Shown here in pieces: positions 37,488-46,128 of a stretch of DNA of 64,000 nt (position 1 is its first letter; the number at the start of each line of letters is the position of its first letter). The notes beneath the pieces are model-generated. The model saw nothing but the letters and a program-made list of their open reading frames with translations, did not search any database and had not been told where the DNA came from. Made by a program: the position numbers and the translations under genes. The DNA comes from Paraburkholderia bannensis (GTDB lineage Bacteria; Pseudomonadota; Gammaproteobacteria; Burkholderiales; Burkholderiaceae), in contig NZ_JACHBW010000029.1 in assembly GCF_014200455.1 (NCBI RefSeq), positions 1 to 64,000 on the forward strand. The letters are read 5' to 3'.

Positions 37488-37498
37488 TTGTCTGACAA
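37488..37498. promoter_or_regulatory. GntR/FadR-type operator candidate
   Basis: TTGTCTGACAA is a perfect 11-bp palindrome (TTGTC-T-GACAA) that fits the TNGTNNNACNA pattern of GntR-family (FadR group) operators. It lies in the 279-bp divergent region between the MFS and lactonase genes, 68 nt before the lactonase ATG. No GntR gene is in view. Confidence 0.5.
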
Positions 37499-37565
37499 CA
37501 TGGCGGATTGGTCGGCGCTCCGGGCACCACTCAGGGCATATGCCGCGTGCGCAAAAAAGGAAAAC

Positions 37566-38672
37566 ATGAACAGGAAGGTGGTGCAGGGGATCGTGAGGAC
37601 GATGATCGGACTGGCGGGGGCGGCGCTTTGCGCCAACACGGCGCAGGCGGCTACGTACATTTACGTGTCGAACGCAGATAGCCAGGATATTTCGGTGTTC
37701 CGCATGGACGAGTCCAACGGCGCACTGGCGGCAGTCGAAACCGTCGCGGTGGGTGGCATGGTGATGCCGATGACATTCTCGCCCGATCACCGACGGCTCT
37801 ACGCGAGCCTGCGCTCGCAGCCGTACAGAGTGGTGAGCTTCGCCGTCAATCCGCTTGACGGTCGTCTGGCCGAACTGGGCCGCGCGCCGCTGGCCGAAAG
37901 CATGGCCTATCTGTCGACCGATGCGACGGGCCGCTATCTGCTGTCGGCTTCGTATGGCGGCAATCAATTGGCGGTGAACCGCATCGGTGCCGATGGCGTG
38001 GCGGGCGAGGTGCAGCAGACTATCAAGACGGGGCCAATGGCGCATGCGATCCGCGTATCGGCGGATAATCGCTATGCATTCGCTTCGGTGCTGGGTTCGG
38101 ATGTGTGGCTGCGCCTGCGTTTCGACGCCGCCACGGGGCAGTTGACCGAGGACGCTGCGCCCGCCTATGCGCTACCGTGGAAGTCGGGGCCGCGCCATTT
38201 TGTTTTCTCGGCTGACGGGCGTTTCGTTTATCTGATCGACGAACTCGACGGCAAGCTGCATGTGCTCGCATTCGATCGCACGCGCGACACGGTCAAGCCG
38301 ATCCAGACGATTTCGATCCTGCCGGCCGATTTTCGCGGTGACAAACCGTGGGGCGCGGATCTGCATCTGACGCCCGATGGACGCTTTCTGTATGCGTCCG
38401 AGCGCACGTCGAGCACGCTGGCGGCGTATCGCGTGAACGGGACAACGGGCAGGCTCGAACGCATCGGCACCTATGCGACGCAGAAACAGCCGCGCGGTTT
38501 CAATATCGATCCTTCGGGGCGTTACCTGTTCGCAGTTGGGCAGTTGTCGCCGACCATGAGCGTCTATCGCATCGATGCGGAGACGGGCGCGTTGCATGAG
38601 ACGGGACAGTATCCGGTGGGCAAGGGCGCGAACTGGGTCGAGGTGGTGAGTTACGCGGGGTCGAACGAGTAA
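37566..38672 (+). CDS. exported beta-propeller lactonase (6-phosphogluconolactonase YbhE family)
   Basis: 368 residues from the ATG at 37566. A signal peptide ending TAQAA precedes seven-bladed propeller repeats such as ATYIYVSNADSQDISVFRMD, GPRHFVFSADGRFVYLIDEL and GFNIDPSGRYLFAVGQLSPT. The family hydrolyses sugar lactones. Export points to a periplasmic aldonolactone rather than 6-phosphogluconolactone, and the product could be taken up by the MFS transporter on the other side of the promoter. Confidence 0.8.
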   Translation: MNRKVVQGIVRTMIGLAGAALCANTAQAATYIYVSNADSQDISVFRMDESNGALAAVETVAVGGMVMPMTFSPDHRRLYASLRSQPYRVVSFAVNPLDGRLAELGRAPLAESMAYLSTDATGRYLLSASYGGNQLAVNRIGADGVAGEVQQTIKTGPMAHAIRVSADNRYAFASVLGSDVWLRLRFDAATGQLTEDAAPAYALPWKSGPRHFVFSADGRFVYLIDELDGKLHVLAFDRTRDTVKPIQTISILPADFRGDKPWGADLHLTPDGRFLYASERTSSTLAAYRVNGTTGRLERIGTYATQKQPRGFNIDPSGRYLFAVGQLSPTMSVYRIDAETGALHETGQYPVGKGANWVEVVSYAGSNE

Positions 38673-38734
38673 GCTGGAGTGCGATACCGCGCGGAATTTT
38701 TACGCGCGCTGTATCGCCTGCCGTTTACAGGTGG

Positions 38735-39663
38735 TCAGTTCAGCACCACGGCCGAGCGCGTGGATGGCGTGCGTGTGCTGCATCCAGTGCGGACTCGCCC
38801 GACGCAGCTTTTCGGCGAGCGGCGCGTGATCCGCCTCGATCGCCTTGGTGGAAGAAGCGGAGCATCACCATCCATCGGCGCACGCTGCTAATCGCGCTAC
38901 TGCTATCCGTTTCGAGATTGCCGACGACCGGCGTTTCCGGCCGCCAGTGCAACTGCGTGGGCGGCAGTCCGCGGTCGGCCAGATAGCGCGCCAGCGCGTC
39001 CCACGCAAGGGGCGGGAGCGCCACACGCGCCAGCTTCTTGCCCTTGCCGGTCACGCGCAACCAGTAATCTCCGCGTGGATCGGTCTCGACGTGGCCGAGG
39101 GTGGCGCCGACGAACTCACTGGCACGCTGGCCAGTCGCGTACCCGAAGTCCAGCAGGAACCGCAGCCACTGCGCAGCGGCCGCTGACCAGCCGTACGACC
39201 ATTCCAGGCCGTCCGCGATCGTCCGCACGAGCGCCCAATCGCCTTCGCTGAAGGCGTGCGAAGTCTTAAGCACGTTCTATCCGGTCGCATCCCGCACCTT
39301 CATCCCTGCAAACGGATTGGCCAGCACGTAGCGCTGCTCGATCAGCCAGCGGAACAGCGCACCGAGGATCGACAGCGCATGCGCGACCGATCGAGCGGAA
39401 AGTCTGCCATTGAACAGCCGCCAGTCCGGCGAGGTGCGCGGCCGAACCGGGCCGACCCAGCGTCCATGCGGCGAGGGGTGGCGCAGGAACGCGCGATAGG
39501 CGATGGCATCCTCGGTGGTGAGCGAGGACAGCGCGCGCCCGCGTTCGACGATGGCCCAGAGGATCAGCCGCTCGGCTTCCTTGCGTTAGGTGCGTTGCGT
39601 CGCAGGTGACTGGTGCAAGGTAAGCCAGGTCTGCACAGCCCAATGATCTCGCCGCTGTAACAA
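38735..39663 (-). pseudogene. XerC-like tyrosine recombinase, frameshifted
   Basis: Closely similar to the recombinase at 62732-63723. Readable pieces: DHWAVQTWLTLHQSPATQRT followed by a TAA instead of Tyr, then RKEAERLILWAIVERGRALS (39600-39530), SHAFSEGDWALVRTIADGLE (39270-39200) and RFLLDFGYATGQRASEFVGA. There are several frame changes and the C-terminal catalytic His/Tyr region is cut off at about 38735. This copy still has the N-terminal part that is lost in the 62732 copy. Confidence 0.8.
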
Positions 39664-39788
39664 TAGTTTTCGTTTTATAATGCAATGTTATATCATTTCG
39701 CATAATACGCAATCCGGGACGGCACCTCCGGGAATTGCGGAAACGGCAATAGCGCGCAGTTGTGGTTTGCCCCCCCCCGCCGCGCGTG

Positions 39789-39920
39789 AGATCGACCTCG
39801 CAGGAGTTCGTTGAGGTACTGAACGCCTACGTTCTCTGGTACAACGAGAAACGGATCAAGGGCTCGCTTGGCTATCTCAGTCCCATCGAGTACCGTGAAA
39901 GCCTGGGGCTAACGACGTAA
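39789..39920 (+). pseudogene. IS3-family transposase OrfB C-terminal remnant
   Basis: Reads EFVEVLNAYVLWYNEKRIKG then SLGYLSPIEYRESLGL and a stop at 39918-39920. WYNxxRxKxxLGYxSPxxYR is the conserved end of IS3 OrfB just after the catalytic Glu. Everything upstream is missing; a C9 run at 39770-39778 precedes it. Confidence 0.85.
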
Positions 39921-40014
39921 ATCAGTCCAGGAAAATGTCCGCATCCCCCGTGGGTCAGGATTCCGTGCAAATCAACAGTCAGTGAGCATGTACCCGGTGA
40001 ACTGCCGTAGTAAC

Positions 40015-40047
40015 TTGCTCTTATTACACATTTCGAATATATTGGAA
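40015..40047 (+). promoter_or_regulatory. arsR promoter with overlapping ArsR operator
   Basis: TTGCTC (40015-40020), 17 bp, then TATATT (40038-40043) make a good sigma-70 promoter. The predicted start of transcription falls at about 40050, on or next to the arsR ATG, implying a leaderless mRNA. TTCGAATATATTGGAA (40032-40047) is a 16-bp palindrome with one mismatched pair that overlaps the -10 box, as expected for an autorepressor site. Confidence 0.65.
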
Positions 40048-40049
40048 TT

Positions 40050-40373
40050 ATGGAAAATAAAGACGTTATCCGCGCCCTCGCAGCGCTCGCCCACGAACTG
40101 CGCCTGCGGGTGTTTCGCATGCTGGTTGTCGCTGGCCCGACCGGCTTGACGCCGGGCACCATGGCGGAACAGCTCGACGTTCCCAATGCGACGCTCTCCT
40201 TTCACCTGAAGGAGCTGATGCACGCGGGGCTCGTCACGCAGGAGCGCGACGGGCGCAGCCTGATCTATCGGGCCGCCTATGACCAGATGAACGCGGTCCT
40301 TGGTTTCTTGACCGAAAACTGCTGTCAGGGGCAGCCTTGCCTTGAACCTGGCGCGGCCGCATGCAAATGCTGA
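40050..40373 (+). CDS. arsR: ArsR-family arsenite-responsive repressor
   Basis: 107 residues. Winged helix with the recognition helix LDVPNATLSFHLKELMHAGL near residues 44-63. The C-terminus has a thiol cluster, ENCCQGQPC and CKC, which probably binds As(III); the typical helix-3 CxC site of classical ArsR is absent, so this is the type with C-terminal Cys residues. First gene of the arsenic operon and likely autorepressed. Confidence 0.9.
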   Translation: MENKDVIRALAALAHELRLRVFRMLVVAGPTGLTPGTMAEQLDVPNATLSFHLKELMHAGLVTQERDGRSLIYRAAYDQMNAVLGFLTENCCQGQPCLEPGAAACKC

Positions 40374-40455
40374 GGGAGAGTGGCAAACCCATTGGCATCC
40401 CTGTTAAGCCTGCCGGTTCGGCATGCTGCTGATCACGCTGCGCACAGACAACACC

Positions 40456-40950
40456 ATGACCACAAACGTACTCATCCTCTGCACGCACAATTCCGCGCGC
40501 AGTGTTCTTTCCGAAGGCATGCTGAACCACTGGGCGAAGAAGCTCGGCAAGGATGTCCGCGCGTACAGCGCGGGCAGCGCCCCAAGCGGACGCATCAATC
40601 CGTTCGCGCTCGAAGCGCTGACTAACGCCGGTATTGATACGGAAGGCTATCGCAGCAAAAGCTGGGATGAATTCGCGCAGGGCGGTGCACCCAAGATGCG
40701 CATCGTCATCACAGTCTGCGACAGCGCTGCGGCCGAACAGTGCCCGTTCTGGCCGGGCAGCCCTGTCAAGGTTCACTGGGGCTACGCCGATCCGTCAAGC
40801 GCGCCGGGCGGCGATGAAGGCAAGCGGCACGCATTCGAACTCACGCGCGAAGCAATCGGCTACCGCATGCTGCAACTGCTCACGCTCCCACTCGAAAGTC
40901 TGGACAACACTGAGCTGCAGCAGGCGCTAAACGACATCCTTCATAGCTGA
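40456..40950 (+). CDS. arsC: arsenate reductase ArsC (LMW phosphatase type)
   Basis: 164 residues. The CX5R loop CTHNSARS near residues 9-16 binds arsenate, and VCDSAAAEQCPFWPG near 90-104 carries further redox Cys residues. It reduces As(V) to As(III) for export by Acr3. The ATG at 40456 is preferred over the upstream frame; it lies 83 nt after arsR. Confidence 0.9.
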   Translation: MTTNVLILCTHNSARSVLSEGMLNHWAKKLGKDVRAYSAGSAPSGRINPFALEALTNAGIDTEGYRSKSWDEFAQGGAPKMRIVITVCDSAAAEQCPFWPGSPVKVHWGYADPSSAPGGDEGKRHAFELTREAIGYRMLQLLTLPLESLDNTELQQALNDILHS

Positions 40951-40972
40951 ATCCTCTCCATCAAGTCCCCCC

Positions 40973-42043
40973 ATGAACACACCCAATGTTGCCGCTTCGG
41001 GGAAGTCGGCCTCGAAACCGGCCATCAGCTTCTTTGAGCGATACCTGACCGTCTGGGTCGCGCTGTGCATCGTCGCCGGCATTCTGCTTGGGCAAGTCCT
41101 GCCTGGGGTCTTCCAGGCGATCGGCCGGATGGAATATGCGCACGTCAATCTGCCGGTCGGCTTGCTGATCTGGGTGATGATTATCCCCATGCTCGTCAAG
41201 GTCGACTTCGGTTCGCTGCATGAGGTGCGCCAGCACGTTAAGGGCATCGGCGTGACGCTCGTCGTGAATTGGCTGATCAAACCGTTCTCGATGGCATTGC
41301 TCGCATGGCTCTTCATCAAGCACTTGTTTGCGCCGATGCTGCCTGCAGAGCAACTCGACAGTTACGTCGCGGGCCTGATCCTGCTTGCTGCCGCGCCCTG
41401 CACGGCGATGGTCTTTGTCTGGAGCCGGCTCACCGGTGGCGATCCGCTGTTCACGCTTTCCCAGGTCGCGCTTAACGACAGCATCATGGTGGTCGCCTTT
41501 GCGCCGCTGGTCGGCCTGCTGCTCGGCATTTCCGCGATCACGGTGCCGTGGGCGACGCTGCTCACGTCCGTCGTGCTCTACATCGTGATTCCGGTCATCC
41601 TTGCGCAGATCCTGCGCCGAGTGCTCCTTGCGACGGGACAGGCGGCGTTCGATGCCGCGATGGCAAAGATCGGCCCATGGTCCATCACCGCGTTGCTGGC
41701 GACGCTGGTACTGCTCTTTGCGTTCCAGGGCGAGGCCATCCTGAAGCAGCCGCTTGTCATCGTGCTGCTCGCGGCGCCGATCCTGATCCAGGTGTTCTTC
41801 AACTCGGCCCTTGCATATGGGCTCAATCGCGCGGTCGGCGAGAAGCACAACATTGCCTGTCCGTCAGCGCTGATTGGCGCGTCGAACTTCTTCGAACTGG
41901 CTGTCGCTACGGCAATCGGCCTGTTCGGATTCAACTCAGGGGCCGCGCTCGCGACGGTCGTGGGCGTACTGATCGAGGTGCCGGTCATGCTGCTCGTGGT
42001 GCGCATCGTCAACCGCTCAAAGGACTGGTACGAGTGCGCCTGA
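40973..42043 (+). CDS. acr3: arsenite efflux permease Acr3
   Basis: 356 residues with ten membrane segments. The essential Cys is in AAAPCTAMVFVWSRL near 139-153, and a second conserved segment, GASNFFELAVATAIGL, lies near 302-317. Acr3 expels As(III) through the inner membrane using the proton gradient. Starts 23 nt after arsC. Confidence 0.95.
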   Translation: MNTPNVAASGKSASKPAISFFERYLTVWVALCIVAGILLGQVLPGVFQAIGRMEYAHVNLPVGLLIWVMIIPMLVKVDFGSLHEVRQHVKGIGVTLVVNWLIKPFSMALLAWLFIKHLFAPMLPAEQLDSYVAGLILLAAAPCTAMVFVWSRLTGGDPLFTLSQVALNDSIMVVAFAPLVGLLLGISAITVPWATLLTSVVLYIVIPVILAQILRRVLLATGQAAFDAAMAKIGPWSITALLATLVLLFAFQGEAILKQPLVIVLLAAPILIQVFFNSALAYGLNRAVGEKHNIACPSALIGASNFFELAVATAIGLFGFNSGAALATVVGVLIEVPVMLLVVRIVNRSKDWYECA

Positions 42044-42073
42044 CGAATACAGAAATGGTCACAGAGGGCAAAC

Positions 42074-42796
42074 GTGTCCGATTTCAAGACTGACCTTCCG
42101 CAGGTGGACCCGGCGCTGTTTCACGTGCCCGATATAAATCGCCTGCAGCCTGCAAAGGCGTCGCCGCATCCGCCGCGTATCCTGCTGCTCTATGGTTCGC
42201 TGCGCGAGCGCTCGTTCAGCCGCCTGCTGAGTGAAGAAGCCTCACGCCTGCTTACGGCGATGGGTGCCGAAGTGCGCACATTCAATCCAAGCGGCCTGCC
42301 GCTGCCAGACGATGCGCCGGACAGCCATCCCAAGGTTGCCGAGCTACGCGAGCTGGTGCTGTGGTCGGAAGGCATGGTCTGGTGCTCGCCGGAGCGGCAC
42401 GGCGCGATGACCGGCATCATGAAGGCGCAGATCGACTGGATTCCGCTTTCGGTCGGGGCGGTGCGGCCGACCCAAGGCAAGACGCTCGCCGTGATGCAGG
42501 TCAGCGGCGGCTCACAGTCGTTCAACGCCGTCAACCAGATGCGCGTGCTCGGACGCTGGATGCGCATGCTGACTATCCCCAACCAGTCGTCGGTGGCCAA
42601 GGGCTTCATGGAGTTCGACGAAGCCGGTCGCATGAAGCCTTCAGCGTATTTCGACCGCGTTGTTGACGTCATGGAAGAGCTGGTGAAGTTCACGCTGCTG
42701 ACTCGCGACATCGGTCCGTACCTTGTAGACCGGTACAGCGAACGCAAGGAGAGCTCCGAGGAATTGATGAAGCGCGTCAACCAGACCAGTATTTGA
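42074..42796 (+). CDS. arsH: NADPH-dependent FMN reductase ArsH
   Basis: 240 residues. The flavodoxin-like FMN loop LLYGSLRERSFSR lies near residues 37-49, with WCSPERHGAMTGIMKAQIDW near 107-126 as in ArsH proteins. ArsH oxidises trivalent organoarsenicals and reduces quinones. Starts 31 nt after acr3. The initiator could be the GTG at 42074. Confidence 0.9.
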   Translation: MSDFKTDLPQVDPALFHVPDINRLQPAKASPHPPRILLLYGSLRERSFSRLLSEEASRLLTAMGAEVRTFNPSGLPLPDDAPDSHPKVAELRELVLWSEGMVWCSPERHGAMTGIMKAQIDWIPLSVGAVRPTQGKTLAVMQVSGGSQSFNAVNQMRVLGRWMRMLTIPNQSSVAKGFMEFDEAGRMKPSAYFDRVVDVMEELVKFTLLTRDIGPYLVDRYSERKESSEELMKRVNQTSI

Positions 42797-42900
42797 CCCA
42801 TGGCGCCCCCCGCTTCGGATCGCCAGGCGAGAACTATGTTTGTTGCGCGGTCGACGGCTGACGCATCAAGGAAGGCAGCTAAACGGGAACGGAGCACGCT

Positions 42901-43338
42901 ATGAAAATAAGGGCCGCCAAAGATGACGACCTCGTCGGGATCAAAAGCCTGCTGGCAACATGCGACTTGCCAACAGAGGACGTCACAACCGTGCTGATAC
43001 CGCGGTTTCTAGTTGCCGTCGACGACGGCGCGGCGACAGTTGGAAGCGTTTGTCTGGAGCATTTGGGCGCTGACGCTTTGCTCAGATCGCTAGCTGTCGC
43101 CTTGCATCTTCGAGCAGCGGGCCTCGGCACATCGCTGCTTCTGGCTATCGAACGGGAAGCCAGGGCGATGAACTATGGCAGCTTGTGGTTGCTCACTGCG
43201 AGCGCGTCACAGTTTTTTGCGAATCATGGCTACAGCGCAGTCGAGCGGACCGACGTGCCGGATAAGGTACGTGAAACGGCGCAGTTCGTGCGACTCTGCC
43301 CGTCTACCGCCGTGTGCATGAGGAAGCACTTCGCGTGA
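42901..43338 (+). CDS. arsN2: GNAT acetyltransferase, ArsN-like
   Basis: 145 residues. GNAT acetyl-CoA motif HLRAAGLGTSLLLAIEREA near 63-82 and LLTASASQFFANHGYSAVER near 98-117. ArsN-type enzymes are often encoded in ars operons and some acetylate the arsenical phosphinothricin analogue arsinothricin. Assignment to that activity is inferred from position. Starts 104 nt after arsH. Confidence 0.75.
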   Translation: MKIRAAKDDDLVGIKSLLATCDLPTEDVTTVLIPRFLVAVDDGAATVGSVCLEHLGADALLRSLAVALHLRAAGLGTSLLLAIEREARAMNYGSLWLLTASASQFFANHGYSAVERTDVPDKVRETAQFVRLCPSTAVCMRKHFA

Positions 43339-43644
43339 GCGATCACGCTATGCGTCGTTGACGCATGACGCAAAGCTCATCGGCCGCTTTCAACGACCGC
43401 TAATAGATCCAAAGAGCCCGCGAAAAGTAAAAGGTCGATGACCGAAAGTGGCCGGCTAGCTCCCGATGACAGCGCGCGACAATCGCAGCAGCCGCAGCCT
43501 TTCATGCGGAAGGCATAAACCGACCCGTGGCAGCCGTCCACGACGGTGAGGCGAATGCCGGGTTCGCCACCGTGGAGCGGTCATATATTCACCATAGAGT
43601 TCCGGCGAATCGATTGCCGGCAGGAAGCAGAGCATCCTGAATGC
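43339..43644. other. no gene seen
   Basis: About 300 bp between the arsN-like gene and the 3' end of the phosphoesterase gene (opposite strand). A short frame at 43546-43731 overlaps the phosphoesterase and is not supported. No strong terminator is recognisable. Confidence 0.5.
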
Positions 43645-44445
43645 CTACGCGAACGGCAGCGGGCCGTCGAACTGGCCGATATAGCAGAGGTGCGACACGG
43701 CGTTACCTATGTTGTTTTCCCAGCGATGTAGCATGAAGGCGGGCGGTTCGAGGTATGAGGCTGCATCCGCGTCAGGTTTGAGACGTAGCGCAATCTGTGT
43801 CGTCGTACTGGGACATGTCAATACCGGCACTGCGCCTAAACGCGTCTGCATCGAACGGTGAACGTGCCCGGCAATGATGCGGTCGATGTTGGAGTATCGG
43901 GACAGCAGATCGCTAAATGGACCGATCTCCCGCAACCCGTATAAATCAAGATAGGGTATCCCGCTGCTGAACGGCGGATGATGCATTGCGATGACAACCC
44001 GTCTTCTCGCGTTTGCGATGAGCTCACGTTCGAGCCACGAGAGCGTCGTCGGACTCAGCTCCCCGTGGTGAAGGCCGGGAACCGTGGTGTCCAGTGCAAG
44101 TACTCGCACTGGACCGACGTCGATGCCAAAGTTGAGTTCGCCTTCGAGAGGTAGCCATGGCTGATCGCCAAAAGCTTCGCATAGACGAACACGATCGTCG
44201 TGATTACCAGGCATCACCGCATACGGATGCGTTAACGGCGCCAGCAACTCACGTAGCATTTCATATTCTTCGGGCGATCCCTCGTCAGTAAGGTCACCGG
44301 TTATCAGGACAAGGTGGGGCTTTGGGTCCAGACGATTGAGCGTTTCGACCGCCCTCGTGAACATCGCATTGGAGTCGACTAGATTCTGATAGAGCATGCC
44401 TCGAGGCCGAACATGAATATCTGAAACCTGCGCGATTATGGTCAC
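43645..44445 (-). CDS. metallophosphoesterase, CpdA-like cyclic nucleotide phosphodiesterase
   Basis: 266 residues with the five calcineurin-fold metal motifs: QVSDIHV (Asp8, His10), VLITGDLTDEG, MPGNHDDR, VVIAMHHPP and IIAGHVHRS. CpdA-type enzymes hydrolyse cyclic AMP or related phosphodiesters. No functional link to the arsenic operon is evident. Confidence 0.85.
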   Translation of the reverse strand: MTIIAQVSDIHVRPRGMLYQNLVDSNAMFTRAVETLNRLDPKPHLVLITGDLTDEGSPEEYEMLRELLAPLTHPYAVMPGNHDDRVRLCEAFGDQPWLPLEGELNFGIDVGPVRVLALDTTVPGLHHGELSPTTLSWLERELIANARRRVVIAMHHPPFSSGIPYLDLYGLREIGPFSDLLSRYSNIDRIIAGHVHRSMQTRLGAVPVLTCPSTTTQIALRLKPDADAASYLEPPAFMLHRWENNIGNAVSHLCYIGQFDGPLPFA

Positions 44446-44975
44446 GGATTCTCCTGGTAGATGATCAGCTCGTCTATCGAGTCATCGACATCACAGCAAG
44501 ATTAAGTGGCCAAAATCCATTGCGCGACTGGCCGGCCGATCTGCTGCTCAGACCGGACATTGGTTGACGCCACACGAACGTCCGAAACTGTTAAGCGTTG
44601 TTCGACGCCTGCCCATGTCTGCTGCCGAGTGAGCACACGACGACGCATGTGGGCAGACGTTGGACAACGCTCGAGGGAGGAAACCGCGGATTGGACCAGG
44701 GCGGCGGGAATCTTGTGCAGCTATGGGGATTGAAGTGCTCTCATGAACTGCGGCGTCTCGCGATCTTCGGTCGAAGCGAGGGTTCAGTGGGCATGTAAGT
44801 ATTCTGCAGCTTCCATGTCAAACGTGTGTAGAGGCGTCGCGAGCGCGGCAAGGTCTGCTTGTAACGACAGGCACAAGCGTCCTCTCCTGGCGCTTGTTGC
44901 CGACGAGCCGACAGTTGGCCTGAATAGGCAAAGTGATTCGTCTTCATATGTCGCTTCGGCACGTGGGCGGTGCGC
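44446..44975. other. no gene seen; IS91 flank
   Basis: 530 bp between the phosphoesterase start and the displaced half of the IS91 transposase. The minus-strand frame near 44940-44800 would directly follow the IS91 C-terminus if the inverted segment were turned back. Nothing else is supported. Confidence 0.45.
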
Positions 44976-45597
44976 GAATTGGGTGCCGGCCCGGCTTCTT
45001 CCTGCCAGTACGTGTGCTCTCGCGGCTGTTCCGGCGGCGCTTCCTGGAAGAGCTCACCCATGCACATCGCCGGGGCCAGTTGCGCCTCTTTAGTGAGTAC
45101 GCCGGGCTTGCCGAACCCACTGTCTTCGCACAGTGGCTCGCGCCGCTGCGAGCATGCGAATGGGTGGTTTATGCGAAGCGCCCGTTCGCGGGATCGGAGG
45201 CGGTCCTTGCGTATCTGTCGCGCTATACGCATCGCGTGGCCATCTCCAATCAGCGGCTCATCGCGCTCGACGACCGGGGCGTGACCTTCCGGTGGAAGGA
45301 CTACCGGGCCAGCGGGCGCACGCGCCAGAAGACGATGACGCTTGAGCCACAGGAATTCATGCGACGCTTCCTGCTGCATGTGCTGCCTGCCGGCTTCCAT
45401 CGAATCCGCCACTATGGTCTGCTGGCCAATCCCGTGCGCCGGCAGAATCTGGCTGCAATACGGGCGCTGCTAGGCGTGCCGGCTTCCATCAATGCCAGCG
45501 AAGGTCCGTCACCGGGCGCTGCCGTCCCGAAGTTCGTCTGCCGGCACTGCGGCGCGCCGATGGTCATCATCGACATTCTCCTGCGCAGCCAGGCGAC
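44976..45597 (+). pseudogene. IS91-family transposase, C-terminal half (inverted)
   Basis: Reads CRPGFFLPVRVLSRLFRRRF, then EAVLAYLSRYTHRVAISNQR with the catalytic Tyr pair, and VCRHCGAPMVIIDILLR at the end. In intact elements this follows directly after the GGGLSPDGERWVA segment, which here lies on the other strand at 45600. So this half is inverted and cannot be translated with its N-terminus. Confidence 0.85.
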
Positions 45598-46113
45598 CCA
45601 CCGCTCACCGTCTGGCGAGAGGCCTCCGCCGGGAACGATGCCGTGTACGTGAGGATGGTGCGTGAGCGCCGAGCCCCACGTGTGCAGCACGAGTGTCGCG
45701 CCGATTTGAGCGCCCAGATGCTTTGTGTCGGCGGCGATGGTTCGGAGGGTTTCGGCTGCAACATCGAACAGCAGGCCGTAGATCACTGCCTTGTTGTACC
45801 AGGCGATCGCGCTGATCGCAGCAGGTAGCGTGAAGACCACGTGGTAATACTCGACCGGCAGCAGATCGGCCTGGCGTGCCTCGAGCCACCGGTGTGCGGC
45901 GCTCGCCTGGCATTTGGGGCAATGGCGGTTACGGCAGGAGTTGTAGGCAACCTCGATCTGTTCGCAGCCGGAACAGCGCAATACGTGTCCACCCAGCGCC
46001 GCGCTGCGGCACTGTTCGATCGCCGACATGACCTTCAGCTGTCCCAGACTCAGTTGTACAGTCTGTCGCCACAAGGGCCCATGCGCGCGGAAGACGTCTG
46101 CGACTTCGGGCAC
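45598..46113 (-). pseudogene. IS91-family transposase, N-terminal half
   Basis: Zinc-binding start (LRCSGCEQIE, then CRNRHCPKCQ) and the HUH motif HPHVHGIVPGGG near its end. IS91 enzymes move DNA by rolling-circle transposition. The frame runs into reverse-complement sequence after GERWVAWLRR. The gene begins at ATG 46113 just downstream of the recombinase gene on the same strand. Confidence 0.85.
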
Positions 46114-46128
46114 GGCCGTATGCCTTGT

